The notes: generated by a model not told the origin, from the letters alone. A stretch of 17,730 nt of DNA from Acidimicrobiia bacterium (GCA_017882945.1 JADGON010000130.1:1-17730), one strand, 5' to 3'. Positions 1 to 8,667 are shown, numbered from the stretch's first letter. Program-made: numbers and translations.

Positions 1-1027
1 CGAAGCCGATGACGGACAAGCCGAGCCCGGCGATGACGGGTCCGCTGACTCCCATCCGCCGGGAGAGGAACCGAGCGATGAGCGCAAACCCGACGATGGA
101 CAGCGTGAAGGGCAAGAGCGCGAAGGCCACTCCGAGCGCCGTCGAGTTGAACACGAGCGCCGACTGTGCGAAGACGCTGAAGAAGTAGATGAGGCCCAGC
201 ATCCCGATCGACGCGCCGAGCGTCGCCACGTTCGCGCCAATCACCAGTCGGTCCCGCAACAGCCCCGGATGGATCAACGGGTGCTCCGTGCGTGCTTCCA
301 CCCGCACAAGCCAGGCGCCGAGGGCGAGCGTCACGACGACCAGCACTCCCGTCGGCCACAGGACCCACCCCCACGTGCGGCCCCGCGACGCGATGAGCAC
401 GACCAGGAACACGACGAGCGCGACAAGCGTCGCGCCGAGGAAATCTCGCGTGCGTGGCTTCGGAAGCTGCGAAGTCTCCCGCAGCAGCGGGAGCGCCACA
501 CCGATCGCGACGATGAGAAGGGCAAGCTCTCCCCAGAACACCGCCCGCCACGACACGTTGTCGGTGAGCACCCCGCCGATGAGCGGTCCGACGCCGAACG
601 CTGACGCGTACACGATCCCACGCGCGCGAAAGGCGCCGCGTGGACCACTCGAAGCCGGGTGGGCCGCGACAACCTCGATCGATGCGGGCATCACCAGCGC
701 CGCGCCCACGCCCTGGATCGCCCTCGCGACGATGAGCACGGTCGTGCCCTGAGCAACGGCAGCGAGCAAGCAACCGACGACGAAGATGCCGCACCCGATC
801 ATGAAGGTGCGGGTCCGACCAACCACGTCACCCATCCGGCCGCCGACCAATGCGAACGCTGCCGCCGTCACGAGGTAGGCGCTCATGATCCACTCGAGCT
901 CACGCAGCGACACACCCAACTCGTCTGCGATCCCCCGCGTCGCGACCCCAATCGCCGTCGTGTTGACACCAACGACCGCCATTGCGACACACACTGCGAC
1001 GACAGCCCGACGTGAAGACCCGTTCAC
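1..1027 (-). CDS. MFS drug:H+ antiporter (DHA-type), 3' end outside window
   Basis: A cytoplasmic-membrane proton-driven efflux transporter of the major facilitator superfamily; the substrate cannot be told from sequence. The reading frame on the minus strand is open from a GTG at 1027 to the window edge, giving about 342 residues. It is rich in hydrophobic helices. Motif A is GGRMGDVVGRTR at about residues 62-73, the RAIQGVGAA motif B region lies at about 102-110, and the antiporter motif C ending GVGPLIGG lies at about 145-152. Motif C is typical of drug:H+ antiporters. The fold resembles EmrB/QacA-like 14-helix members, but the missing C-terminus prevents a count. The GTG start is preceded by a G-rich stretch rather than a clear Shine-Dalgarno; an internal ATG at residue 16 is the alternative. 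It is separated by about 250 bases from the lipid locus and is probably its own unit. Confidence 0.9.
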   Translation of the reverse strand, partial: MNGSSRRAVVAVCVAMAVVGVNTTAIGVATRGIADELGVSLRELEWIMSAYLVTAAAFALVGGRMGDVVGRTRTFMIGCGIFVVGCLLAAVAQGTTVLIVARAIQGVGAALVMPASIEVVAAHPASSGPRGAFRARGIVYASAFGVGPLIGGVLTDNVSWRAVFWGELALLIVAIGVALPLLRETSQLPKPRTRDFLGATLVALVVFLVVLIASRGRTWGWVLWPTGVLVVVTLALGAWLVRVEARTEHPLIHPGLLRDRLVIGANVATLGASIGMLGLIYFFSVFAQSALVFNSTALGVAFALLPFTLSIVGFALIARFLSRRMGVSGPVIAGLGLSVIGF

Positions 1028-1281
1028 GACGCCACCCCCCGGCGACGAGCGGATCCCATCGCCTGAACCTAGCGTCCACAACGCGTTCCCCACCCTCCTC
1101 GCTCACGCGCTTGGATTCGATCGCGAGCGATGCACCAGTACGGCGAGATCATGGACGTCTACGTCTCCCCCAGACGCGACACCCGAGCGACAGGTCAGTT
1201 CTTCGGTACGGCGCTCCGAGCGCAACGTGAGCCGGCCCTGGTGTCGGGCAGGTCTCGAGGACGCGGTGCTGCAGGCACGGG
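1028..1281. other. Intergenic region upstream of the MFS gene
   Basis: These 254 bases lie between the start of the MFS gene and the stop of WS/DGAT 1, both on the minus strand. The region should hold the MFS promoter and the end of the WS/DGAT operon. I see only a weak short GCCC/GGGC stem near 1235-1250, no convincing -35/-10 pair and no coding frame with a recognisable product. Confidence 0.4.
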
Positions 1282-2700
1282 TCAGTCGTCGGACTTCGAC
1301 GCGCTCGAGGTGGCGGTGACGAGCGTGTCGAGCGCCTCGGGCAGCCGATCGGCGAGCGCCCAGGGATCGGGCAAGCTGCGCGGGCTGCCGAGCACGGCGA
1401 TGTGCATCCCGCCGGCGTAGCTCCACGCGGTGAGGTTGAGCCCAACGCCCTCAAGGAGCGGCCCGACAGAATAGATCGTGTCCAGGACCGTGCTGCCGAG
1501 GTGGAGCCGCTCGCGGGGACCGGCGACGTTGGAGATGATGAGGTTCACGGGCGGGCGGAGCCGATCAGCGAGCTTCGACGCGGTCAGAAGGCGCAGCGCG
1601 ATCGGGTAGAGGTGCGTAGGGGTGAGTTCGGCGCGGCGGGCTACGAGCGCAGGGTCCATGACATCGCGCAGGGTGTGCGCCGCGGCCGCGTCCTCGTGGA
1701 CAGCTCGGAAGCGAGCGACGGGGTCCGCGAGCTGGATGGGGATGCGCACGTACATGTTGTCGACGCGGTTCCCCGAGATCCGCTTCGCGTCGTCGCCGCG
1801 GATGCCGATCGGCACCGACGCGACCACCGGGTGGACGACGCGCTCGCCCCGTGCGAGGAAGTAGCTCCGCAGCGCTCCTGCGCAGACCGCGAGATACGCG
1901 TCGTTGAGACTGCCGCCCAGCGCGTGCCGCACGGCGAGCAGCGCGGGAAGTGGGAGCGTCGTCATCGCGAAGGTCCGCTCGCTCGGCAGCGAGACGTTCA
2001 GCGAGGTGCGTGGGCCGTCGAACGGCTTCGCGGCGCGGACCGATGCCCGGGAGCGGCGCCAGGCAGTCGCGGCCGTGTTGCGAGCCGACTGCGCCACGAG
2101 CTCCGGGAACGTGCGGAGCTTGCGGCTGCGCTCGCGAGCCGCGACTCGCGCGAGCTCGCGGCGGTTCGGGAGCTCCACGATCGGCGGCGTTGGCCCGGGC
2201 TCGGTCGTCCTCGTCGACGGCCCCCCGTCGAGCACCCGGCGGAGCATCTCGACGGTCGCGGCGCCGTCGGCCACGGAGTGGTGGATCTTCGCGATCGCGG
2301 CCACTCGTCCGTCCGGGAGGCCGGTGACGAGCATGACCGCCCAGAGCGGCCGGTCCCGAGGTAGCGGAGTCGAGGCGAACGCGGCCACGATGCGCGCGAG
2401 TTCCCGGGCGCCGGCCGGGGGGTCGATCGCGCGAATCGAGATGTGGCGGCGCACCGAGAACCCGGGGTCGTCGACCCAGGCGGGATGGCCCATGCCGAAC
2501 GGCATCGGGACCGGTCTGCGCATCAGGGGCGGGAGCAGCCGGACACGCTCGTCGAGGGTCACCACGAACGCCTCAGGATCGAACGACTGCACCGCCGCCG
2601 CGGTGTCCATCACCGCGATCTTGAGCGTGTGCATGTGGGCGTGCGCGGTCTCGGAGTACAGGAACCGGGCGTCGGACCCCGACAGCGGCTCGATCGTCAT
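1282..2700 (-). CDS. Wax ester synthase/diacylglycerol acyltransferase 1 (WS/DGAT)
   Basis: This enzyme joins an acyl-CoA to a fatty alcohol or diacylglycerol to make wax esters or triacylglycerol, at the membrane or lipid-droplet surface. The 472-residue length is normal for the family. The N-terminus (MTIEPLSGSDARFLYSE) is typical. Also visible are PLW at 118-120, the catalytic HHxxxDG motif as HHSVADG at 140-146, the ND motif at 266-267, and the family signature NLIISNVAGP at 386-395. The start at 2700 is chosen because the family N-terminus begins there and its ATG overlaps the upstream hydrolase stop by four bases (ATGA), which suggests translational coupling. The frame stays open upstream to 3195, but that extension is antisense-like, arginine-rich and overlaps the hydrolase. 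Substrate preference cannot be predicted. Confidence 0.95.
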   Translation of the reverse strand: MTIEPLSGSDARFLYSETAHAHMHTLKIAVMDTAAAVQSFDPEAFVVTLDERVRLLPPLMRRPVPMPFGMGHPAWVDDPGFSVRRHISIRAIDPPAGARELARIVAAFASTPLPRDRPLWAVMLVTGLPDGRVAAIAKIHHSVADGAATVEMLRRVLDGGPSTRTTEPGPTPPIVELPNRRELARVAARERSRKLRTFPELVAQSARNTAATAWRRSRASVRAAKPFDGPRTSLNVSLPSERTFAMTTLPLPALLAVRHALGGSLNDAYLAVCAGALRSYFLARGERVVHPVVASVPIGIRGDDAKRISGNRVDNMYVRIPIQLADPVARFRAVHEDAAAAHTLRDVMDPALVARRAELTPTHLYPIALRLLTASKLADRLRPPVNLIISNVAGPRERLHLGSTVLDTIYSVGPLLEGVGLNLTAWSYAGGMHIAVLGSPRSLPDPWALADRLPEALDTLVTATSSASKSDD

Positions 2701-3968
2701 GTCCGGCCGGCGACGGGGCCGCCCTCCAACCCCGCGCTCACGAGGGACTCGAACAGGTACCGGCGCACCGCGGAAGACCAGAGGTAGCCGATGTGGTTCC
2801 CGCCGAACCACTCGATGCTGGGCTGCTGCCAATGCGACCAGAGCAGCTGCGCCTGGGCCGGCCGGGCGAGCCGGTCCCCGAGGCCCGCGTAGATGAAGCG
2901 CCGCTCCCGCGGCACCCGGACGTCGACCGCCAGTGGCGACACGACCCGATGGACGGCTTCCGCGTTGCCGCCGAGGATCGCGTGCTCGATTGCGCGCAGC
3001 CGGATATGCAGCGGGCTGTGCGCCTGGATGAGGGTCGGGAAGTCGGCGACGGGGATGCCGGCAATCACGCAGTCGAGATCCGGGTCGATCCCTGCGACCA
3101 GCGCCGCGACGTAGCCACCGAGCGACACCCCGTAGAGGCCCACCGCGGGCGCCCCTTGGGCGCGCGTCCAGCCGATGACGCGCCGGATGTCCCACGCCGA
3201 CTGGGCCAGGCCGTGCACCGTGTTGACCAAGTCGAAGCCCAGGAACTGCTCGCCTCCCACGCGGGAGAGGCGGCGCGAGCCGTGGAGCGGCAGGACCGGC
3301 AGCACCAGGTTCAACCCGAGGTCACGGTGCAGTCGCATCGCCTGGAGGCCCACGAAGTCCATGAACGCTATGCCCATGCCGAAGCCGTGGATCGCCACCA
3401 CCCACGGGCGTGGCTCGCCGGGATGCCGAAGCACGACTGCCGCAGCGGTCCGATTCGCCTCGTAGGCGCTCCAGCGCTCGGCGCCGGGCTCCTCCGGGCG
3501 GGGCTCGTAGCCGCTCGGGAATCGGATCCGGGAGTAGGAGAGACCCAGTGCCCACCCGCGCTCCTCGGTCGGATCCTCGAGTGCCGGGGGCTCCCGGTGA
3601 TACGTCAACGGCTGCGCGCACCAGCCACGCTCCTCGAACAGGTCATGCGCGGCCTGGAGCTCCGCGCCGACCCGTTCGTAATCGGCGCGGCGCGGGAATC
3701 GACTGGGGCCCATCGCGAGAGCGAGGACTGTCTCGTCCATCGCCGCCTGCAGGACGAACGCGGGCGAGAGGCCGGGGACGGGGATGCCCATCGACGACCC
3801 GCGGAGGTGGCGCATCGCGGTCCGGCCCACGAACGCGACCGTGCGCGGCAGCGCGACAAACGCGCGCAACGGGGCCTGCTGGTTCAGCCACCGGCTCGCG
3901 CCCTCGTATCGGTGCCGCGCGCGCGCCGCGAAAGAGAACTCTCCCGGCGCCGGCTCCGGCTGGCTCAT
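2697..3968 (-). CDS. Alpha/beta hydrolase, probable esterase/lipase
   Basis: A 423-residue serine hydrolase. The oxyanion-loop motif HGFGMG lies at 194-199, the nucleophile elbow GVSLGG puts Ser at 282, and the other likely triad members are Asp365 (AGLGD) and His392 (NHIGY). About 190 residues precede the catalytic fold, longer than in simple esterases; I do not recognise that domain. There is no signal peptide, so it is probably cytoplasmic. Two ATGs are adjacent; the second at 3968 is preferred because GGAGG ends four bases before it, against one base for the first at 3971. It is the first gene of a two-gene operon with WS/DGAT 1 (4-base overlap). A role in hydrolysing or remodelling the neutral lipid made next door is inference; the substrate is unknown. 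Confidence 0.88.
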   Translation of the reverse strand: MSQPEPAPGEFSFAARARHRYEGASRWLNQQAPLRAFVALPRTVAFVGRTAMRHLRGSSMGIPVPGLSPAFVLQAAMDETVLALAMGPSRFPRRADYERVGAELQAAHDLFEERGWCAQPLTYHREPPALEDPTEERGWALGLSYSRIRFPSGYEPRPEEPGAERWSAYEANRTAAAVVLRHPGEPRPWVVAIHGFGMGIAFMDFVGLQAMRLHRDLGLNLVLPVLPLHGSRRLSRVGGEQFLGFDLVNTVHGLAQSAWDIRRVIGWTRAQGAPAVGLYGVSLGGYVAALVAGIDPDLDCVIAGIPVADFPTLIQAHSPLHIRLRAIEHAILGGNAEAVHRVVSPLAVDVRVPRERRFIYAGLGDRLARPAQAQLLWSHWQQPSIEWFGGNHIGYLWSSAVRRYLFESLVSAGLEGGPVAGRT

Positions 3969-3971
3969 CAT

Positions 3972-4147
3972 GCCTCCGATCCCGGCCCGTCGGCCGCGTC
4001 CCGCCTGGCGCGCGGAGCCTACGAACAAGTGGCACCGCCTACTAGGGGCGTTCGGCCCTGGTTCGCGCCAGATCGACCATTCATCGTGGAGTGTGAGCCG
4101 GGCCGAGCTCCCGGCAACAGTCGACGCGTGCTCGAGGAGGTCCCGCG
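3972..4147. promoter_or_regulatory. Divergent promoter region of the lipid locus
   Basis: These 176 bases separate the starts of the leftward hydrolase-WS/DGAT 1 operon and the rightward WS/DGAT 2-FadD-acyltransferase operon, so promoters for both should lie here. The only clear element is the strong ribosome site AGGAGG at 4135-4140, seven bases before the WS/DGAT 2 ATG. I could not find a convincing sigma-70 hexamer pair or an operator palindrome. Confidence 0.5.
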
Positions 4148-5548
4148 ATGGTCGAGCGGTTGAATGGTCTCGACACCGGCATGCTCGCGGGCGAGACTCC
4201 CGAGTGGCACATGCACACCGGTGCCCTGGTGCTCCTGGAGGCGATCGACGGGCACGACCTCGACGTCGCCACCGGCGTCCGCGCCGTGCTGAACGCCCGG
4301 CGCTCGCTCCTCGGCCCGTTCCGGTACCGCCTCCTCGAATCGCCCCTGGGCCTCGGACGCCCGGTCTGGGTCGATTCGGCCGACCTCGACCTGGGCGCGC
4401 AAGTACGGCGCGTCGGTGTCCCCGCACCCGGCGGGATGCGCGAGGTTGCGGCCCTCGCGGGAAATCTGTTCTCCACCCCGCTGAGCCGCGGCGGTCCACT
4501 CTGGGAGATCTGGGTGGTGGAGGGTCTCCAGAGCGGCCACGTCGGCCTGCTGGTGAAGGTGCACCACGCACTGATGGACGGCATCCGCGGCGAGCGCCTC
4601 TTCGAGGCCCTCTTCGACCTCGAGCCCGACGCGCCCCTCGCGCGGCCCGACGGCGAGCCGATCGCGACCGACCATGCCCCGTCGCGACTGCGCATGCTCG
4701 CCAAGTCGGGCGTGTTCCTCGCCGGCACCCCGCTCCGAGCACTCCAGTTCGGCGCCGAGCTGGTGACCGCGAGCGGTCGCCTCGGACGCCTGCTCGCCTC
4801 GCAAGAGGGCCGCGCCGCGGCGCTACCGTTCCGAGCTCCGCGCACATCACTGAACCGGTCACTCACCGCGCGCCGCGCGTTCGCGTTCGCGTCCGTCTCA
4901 CTGGAGGACATGCGCACGGTGAAGCGTGCATTCGGGGTGACGATGAACGACGTCGCACTCGCGCTCAGCGCCGACGTGCTGCGCCGCTATCTCGTGGAGC
5001 GAGACGACCTCCCCCAGCGTGCACTCATCGCGCAGATCCCCGTCGGCGTCCACCGGGACGGCGACGCCTCGGGAGGGAACTTCGTCGCGGCCACGGGCGC
5101 CTCCTTGCACACCGACATAGCGGATCCCGTCGAGCGGCTCGCCGCGATCCACGCATCCATGCAAGGCGCGAAGGCGATGCAGGCCGCACTCGGCGACGAC
5201 ATCGTCATCGACGCGCTCGCGGTGCTCCCGCCGGCTGCAATCAGCGCCGGCGTCGGCCTCTACCGGGGTCTCGGCCTCGCCGCGGCACACCCGCCGATCT
5301 TCAACACGATCATCTCGAACGTCCCCGGGCCGCCGATCCCGCTCTACTCGTGCGGCGCCCGCCTCGCCGCGACCTACACCCTCGGGCCGCTCCTCATGGG
5401 CTGCGGGATCAACATCACGCTGATGAGCTACCAGGACCGGGTCGACTTCGGCATCGCAGTCTGTCCCGATGTCGTCGAGGAGCCGTGGGAGCTCGCCGAG
5501 GGGATTCCCGACGCGCTCGCCGTCCTCCGCAAGGCGGCGGACGCGTGA
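4148..5548 (+). CDS. Wax ester synthase/diacylglycerol acyltransferase 2 (WS/DGAT)
   Basis: A second WS/DGAT of 466 residues, with the same role of transferring acyl groups from acyl-CoA to diacylglycerol or long-chain alcohol. The catalytic motif is HHALMDG at 139-145, PLWE is at 117-120, MND at 266-268 and NTIISNVPGP at 386-395. The N-terminus (MVERLNGLDTGMLAGE) resembles the mycobacterial type that starts close to the LxxxD motif. The start is secure: AGGAGG sits seven bases upstream. The stop overlaps the GTG start of the acyl-CoA synthetase by four bases. It diverges clearly in sequence from WS/DGAT 1, so the two are not a recent duplication and may differ in acceptor or acyl preference. 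It is the first gene of the rightward operon. Confidence 0.95.
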   Translation: MVERLNGLDTGMLAGETPEWHMHTGALVLLEAIDGHDLDVATGVRAVLNARRSLLGPFRYRLLESPLGLGRPVWVDSADLDLGAQVRRVGVPAPGGMREVAALAGNLFSTPLSRGGPLWEIWVVEGLQSGHVGLLVKVHHALMDGIRGERLFEALFDLEPDAPLARPDGEPIATDHAPSRLRMLAKSGVFLAGTPLRALQFGAELVTASGRLGRLLASQEGRAAALPFRAPRTSLNRSLTARRAFAFASVSLEDMRTVKRAFGVTMNDVALALSADVLRRYLVERDDLPQRALIAQIPVGVHRDGDASGGNFVAATGASLHTDIADPVERLAAIHASMQGAKAMQAALGDDIVIDALAVLPPAAISAGVGLYRGLGLAAAHPPIFNTIISNVPGPPIPLYSCGARLAATYTLGPLLMGCGINITLMSYQDRVDFGIAVCPDVVEEPWELAEGIPDALAVLRKAADA

Positions 5549-7179
5549 GCTTCAACCTCTCGGAGCTGCTCGAGCGCGTGACGGACGCGGTCGGCGAGCG
5601 CGACGCCGTCGTCACACCGACCGTCCGGCTCACGTACACAGATCTCGACGCACGTGCGAACCGCGTCGCGCACTATCTCGCCGGCATCGGGATCCGCGCC
5701 GGCGACCATGTCGGCCTGATGCTGCGCAATGGCACCGAGTACGTCGAGGTGATGCTCGGCTGCTTCAAGCTGAGCGCGGTGCCGATCAACATCAACTACC
5801 GGTATGTGCAGCTGGAGCTCGCCCACCTCTTCGGCGACGCCGATCTCGTAGGTCTCGTCTACCACCGCATGTTCGCCGCGGCGGTGGGTGACGCGCGCGA
5901 CGCCGCGCCGGACTTACAGCACCTGCTCGTCGTCGACGACGCCTCGGACGCGGATGTGATCCCCGGCTCGGTGTCCTACGAGGAGGCCCTCGCCACGGCG
6001 TCGCCCGCGCGCGGCTTCCGCGGCCGTTCCGGAAGCGACGTGTACTGCGCGTACACCGGCGGCACCACCGGACTGCCCAAGGGCGTGCTCTGGCGGCACG
6101 AGGACATCTTCTTCGCGGCCATGGGCGGCGGCGACCCCCAGCTCTCCGGCGTGCCGATCGCTGATCCCGACGAGCTGTCCGACCGGCTCCTCCCGACCGG
6201 TCTCGTGGAGGTCGTCACACCGCCGCTGATGCACGTGGCGGCCCTCTGGGGGACATTCCAGGTCCTGTTCGGCGGCGGAACCGTGGTCTTGCCCACGCCC
6301 GGCCCGCTCGACGCCCGTGAGACCTGGGAACTCGCCGCGCGCGAACGCGCCCACGTCGTGACGGTCGTGGGCGATGCCATGGCCCGTCCGCTGCTCGAGC
6401 ACCTCGACGCACTTCCGGCAGAGCAGCGCCCCGACCTGTCCACGCTCATCGTCTTCGCCTCGGGCGGCGCGACGCTCTCCCCCCACGCGAAGGCCACGAT
6501 CAATCGGCTCCTGCCCCAGGTGATCGTGATCGACGGGTACGGCTCCACCGAGACGGGGATCACCGGCTCGCAGGCCGGCAGCGGCGCCGACGGACCCGCC
6601 CACAGCGGGTTCCGGGTCGACGCCACCACTGCCGTGCTCGACGACGAGCTCCAACCCCTCGCAGCCGGGTCGAGAACCGTCGGGCGGCTCGCCCGGCGCG
6701 GCCGGCTGCCCATCGGCTACCACAATGACCCCGCCAAGACCGCCGCGACGTTCGTCACCGCAGGTGGAGAGCGCTGGGCGCTGTCCGGCGACCTCGCCAC
6801 CGTGGCCGACGACGGGACCATCACGCTGCTCGGTCGCGGCTCCGCCACCATCAACACCGGCGGGGAGAAGGTCTTCGCCGAAGAGGTCGAGTCCGTGCTC
6901 ACCGCCTCTCCGAGGGTGCGCGACGCTGTCGTCGTCGGTGCGCCCGACGAGCGCTGGGGCGAACGGGTCGTCGCTGTCGTCGCGCCACGCCCAGGACCGG
7001 TGCCGACGCTCGCCGAGCTTCGCGAGCACTGCCGACCGCACCTCGCCGGCTACAAGCTGCCCAAGGACCTCATGATCGTCGATACGGTGGTGCGCGCCCC
7101 GAGCGGCAAGCCCGACTACCGGTGGGCGAGGTCCCTCGTCGACGGCGGAACACCGGAAGCAACCTCGGTCGAGCCATGA
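5545..7179 (+). CDS. Acyl-CoA synthetase, FadD19-like
   Basis: An ATP-dependent ligase of the ANL superfamily that converts a carboxylic acid to its acyl-CoA through an acyl-adenylate; 544 residues, cytoplasmic. Motifs in order: P-loop YTGGTTGLPKG at 170-180, followed by WRHEDIF; adenylate-binding GYGSTETG at 331-338; hinge-region ALSGDLA with Asp416; GRGSATINTGGEKVFAEEVE at 430-449; and the C-terminal catalytic lysine in SGKPDYRWA (Lys522). The overall pattern, especially GVLWRHEDIFF, GDAMARPL and GKPDYRWA, resembles mycobacterial FadD19, known for steroid side-chain CoA ligation. Acid specificity here is inference and ordinary fatty acids are equally possible. The GTG at 5545 is chosen because it overlaps the WS/DGAT 2 stop (GTGA) and the family N-terminus (SFNLSELLE) begins there. 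The frame is open upstream, but only as a shadow of WS/DGAT 2. Confidence 0.93.
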   Translation: MSFNLSELLERVTDAVGERDAVVTPTVRLTYTDLDARANRVAHYLAGIGIRAGDHVGLMLRNGTEYVEVMLGCFKLSAVPININYRYVQLELAHLFGDADLVGLVYHRMFAAAVGDARDAAPDLQHLLVVDDASDADVIPGSVSYEEALATASPARGFRGRSGSDVYCAYTGGTTGLPKGVLWRHEDIFFAAMGGGDPQLSGVPIADPDELSDRLLPTGLVEVVTPPLMHVAALWGTFQVLFGGGTVVLPTPGPLDARETWELAARERAHVVTVVGDAMARPLLEHLDALPAEQRPDLSTLIVFASGGATLSPHAKATINRLLPQVIVIDGYGSTETGITGSQAGSGADGPAHSGFRVDATTAVLDDELQPLAAGSRTVGRLARRGRLPIGYHNDPAKTAATFVTAGGERWALSGDLATVADDGTITLLGRGSATINTGGEKVFAEEVESVLTASPRVRDAVVVGAPDERWGERVVAVVAPRPGPVPTLAELREHCRPHLAGYKLPKDLMIVDTVVRAPSGKPDYRWARSLVDGGTPEATSVEP

Positions 7180-7988
7180 GCGTCACCCGCGTCGGATCCG
7201 CCCGTGACCCGACGTTCCTTCGCGCCGTTCGACCGATCCTCGAGCGTTTCGCGTCCTACTTCCGGCCAGAGGTGAGGGGGTTCGATCGGCTACCGAAGCG
7301 GGGCCCGTTCCTCGTGGTGGGCAACCATTCGGGCGGCCAGATGCCGCCGGACCTTCCGGTGCTGTTGACGGCGTGGTGGCGCGAACGAGGCGAAGACGAG
7401 CCTGTCTACGCACTGTTCCACTCCTTCTTCCTGGGGCTTCCAGGTCTGGGCCCGGTGATGGCGCGAGCCGGCGCGGTCGAGGCCGGACCAGCCGAGGCGG
7501 AGGCGATCCTTCGCGGCGGAGGGATCCTGATCGACTACCCAGGTGGTGACTACGAGGTCTTCCGGCCCTGGTGGGAGCGGAACCGCATCAAGTTCGGAGA
7601 TCGCGTCGGTTTCGTCCGTCTTGCCTTGCGAACGCAGGTCCCCATCGTCCCCGCCGTCTCGGTGGGCGCTCACGAGACGGTCATCGTGCTCGCGCGAGGA
7701 GAACGCCTCGCGAAGCTTCTTGGGTTCGACCAGATGTTCCGCATCAAGGTGATGCCTCTCGTGCTCGGGCCACCTTTTGGTGTCGTTCCGGGGGGGATTC
7801 CGACGTGGCCCCTTCCCGCGAAGATCACCGTGGAATTGTGTGAGCCGATCGACTGGTCGTCGAGGTACGGTCCTGAGGCCGCTGATGACGACGTCATCGT
7901 CCGCAATTGCTACAAGGAGCTCACGGACACGATGCAGGCGGCGCTCAACCGACTCGCGGCTGAGCGCCGACTCCCGATTCTCGGTTAG
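7176..7988 (+). CDS. Lysophospholipid acyltransferase-like protein (PlsC/DGAT superfamily)
   Basis: A predicted glycerolipid acyltransferase of 270 residues that would move an acyl group from acyl-CoA to a lysophospholipid, glycerol or diglyceride acceptor. The domain begins around residue 40 (LPKRGPFLVVGNHSGGQ). The catalytic block is NHSGGQMPPD at 50-59, so the usual H-x4-D spacing is not kept: the nearest aspartate is eight residues after His51. The second block is YPGGDYE at 121-127, in place of the FPEGxR-type motif, and VPIVPAVSVGAHE follows at 155-167. The start ATG overlaps the FadD stop (ATGA). Its place after WS/DGAT 2 and the ligase suggests a shared role in building acylglycerols. 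The exact acceptor is unknown. Confidence 0.85.
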   Translation: MSVTRVGSARDPTFLRAVRPILERFASYFRPEVRGFDRLPKRGPFLVVGNHSGGQMPPDLPVLLTAWWRERGEDEPVYALFHSFFLGLPGLGPVMARAGAVEAGPAEAEAILRGGGILIDYPGGDYEVFRPWWERNRIKFGDRVGFVRLALRTQVPIVPAVSVGAHETVIVLARGERLAKLLGFDQMFRIKVMPLVLGPPFGVVPGGIPTWPLPAKITVELCEPIDWSSRYGPEAADDDVIVRNCYKELTDTMQAALNRLAAERRLPILG

Positions 7989-7993
7989 CCGGT

Positions 7994-8017
7994 GTGCCCG
8001 ACGTCGTGCACGGGCAC
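7994..8017 (+). terminator. Hairpin after the rightward lipid operon
   Basis: A perfect 7-base stem, GTGCCCG at 7994-8000 and CGGGCAC at 8011-8017, encloses a 10-base loop six bases after the acyltransferase stop. There is no T-run, which is common for actinobacterial terminators. It separates the operon from the hydroxylase-like gene at 8047. Confidence 0.5.
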
Positions 8018-8046
8018 CCAGCCGAGCGATCTGCGATCCTGAGGTC

Positions 8047-8667
8047 ATGACGATCCTCCGTTCCCGCGTAGCTGCAGCCCTCGTCGGCGCGGCGTCGTGG
8101 ACTGCAGCCGAGTACGGCCTGCACCGGTTCGCGATGCACGAGATGCGAGGCCGAGGGTTGCCGTCGGTCGAACACCTCAAACATCACGCCGACGTCACCT
8201 ACTTCTCGCCCACGTCCAAGAAGATCGCCTCCGCTGCCGCGACCACCGCAGTGACCTTTCCGGTCGTCCTCGTGGTGGCAGGCCGGCGATGGGCGACTGC
8301 CTTCACGGTCGGGCTGATCACCATGTACTTCGGATACGAGGTTGCTCATCGGCGCACGCACACCCACCCGCCACGCAACCGGTATGGCCGGTGGGCGCGC
8401 CGGAACCACATGCATCACCACTTCGGCGCGCCGATGCGGAACTTTGGCGTGACCACACTGGTATGGGACCGACTCTGGGGCACCTACGACGAACCTGGTG
8501 CCGTCACCATTCCGCGCCGCATGGCACCCGCGTGGCTGCTCGACGACACGGGCGAGATCCGAGCCGAGTTCGCCGACGACTACATCGCCAAAGGCGTTCG
8601 TCGCTCGGACGCGAGCCAGGTCGAGCGAGACCGGGCCGACGCCTTCGACAACGTGGCCCCGGTGTGA
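8047..8667 (+). CDS. Fatty acid hydroxylase/sterol desaturase-family membrane protein
   Basis: A 206-residue integral-membrane di-iron oxygenase candidate of the fatty acid hydroxylase superfamily, which includes sterol desaturases and CrtZ carotenoid hydroxylases. The histidine boxes expected to bind two irons are all visible: H26xxxxH31, H43xxHH47, H101xxxH105 and H121xxHH125. Hydrophobic segments lie at about 8-22 and 62-100. A soluble C-terminal tail of about 55 residues is acidic and charged. The ATG at 8047 is favoured because the family N-terminus begins there, with GAGG only two bases upstream, so the ribosome site is poor. It follows a hairpin and probably has its own promoter. The substrate could be a fatty acyl chain, sterol or carotenoid; the sequence does not decide. 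Confidence 0.85.
   Translation: MTILRSRVAAALVGAASWTAAEYGLHRFAMHEMRGRGLPSVEHLKHHADVTYFSPTSKKIASAAATTAVTFPVVLVVAGRRWATAFTVGLITMYFGYEVAHRRTHTHPPRNRYGRWARRNHMHHHFGAPMRNFGVTTLVWDRLWGTYDEPGAVTIPRRMAPAWLLDDTGEIRAEFADDYIAKGVRRSDASQVERDRADAFDNVAPV

Noticed and set aside
189..1319. Plus-strand ORFs opposite the MFS gene and into the intergenic region
   Set aside because: They are antisense to a frame with clear transporter motifs, rich in Arg, Thr and Pro and without any recognisable domain.
1282..3195. An N-terminally extended WS/DGAT 1 of 637 residues
   Set aside because: The extra 165 residues are low-complexity and overlap the hydrolase; the family start is at 2700.
2793..4163. A 456-residue plus-strand ORF
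   Set aside because: It is the mirror of the alpha/beta hydrolase gene, whose catalytic motifs are clear; long antisense frames are expected at this GC content.
2697..4862. An N-terminally extended hydrolase of 721 residues
   Set aside because: The extension crosses the divergent promoter region and lies antisense to WS/DGAT 2; a good ribosome site marks the start near 3968.
5914..7041. A 375-residue minus-strand ORF
   Set aside because: It is antisense to the FadD19-like synthetase and shows no domain.
3784..7179. An apparent 1131-residue fusion ending in the acyl-CoA synthetase
   Set aside because: The first half is an out-of-frame reading of the hydrolase start, promoter region and WS/DGAT 2. 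The family N-terminus starts at 5545.
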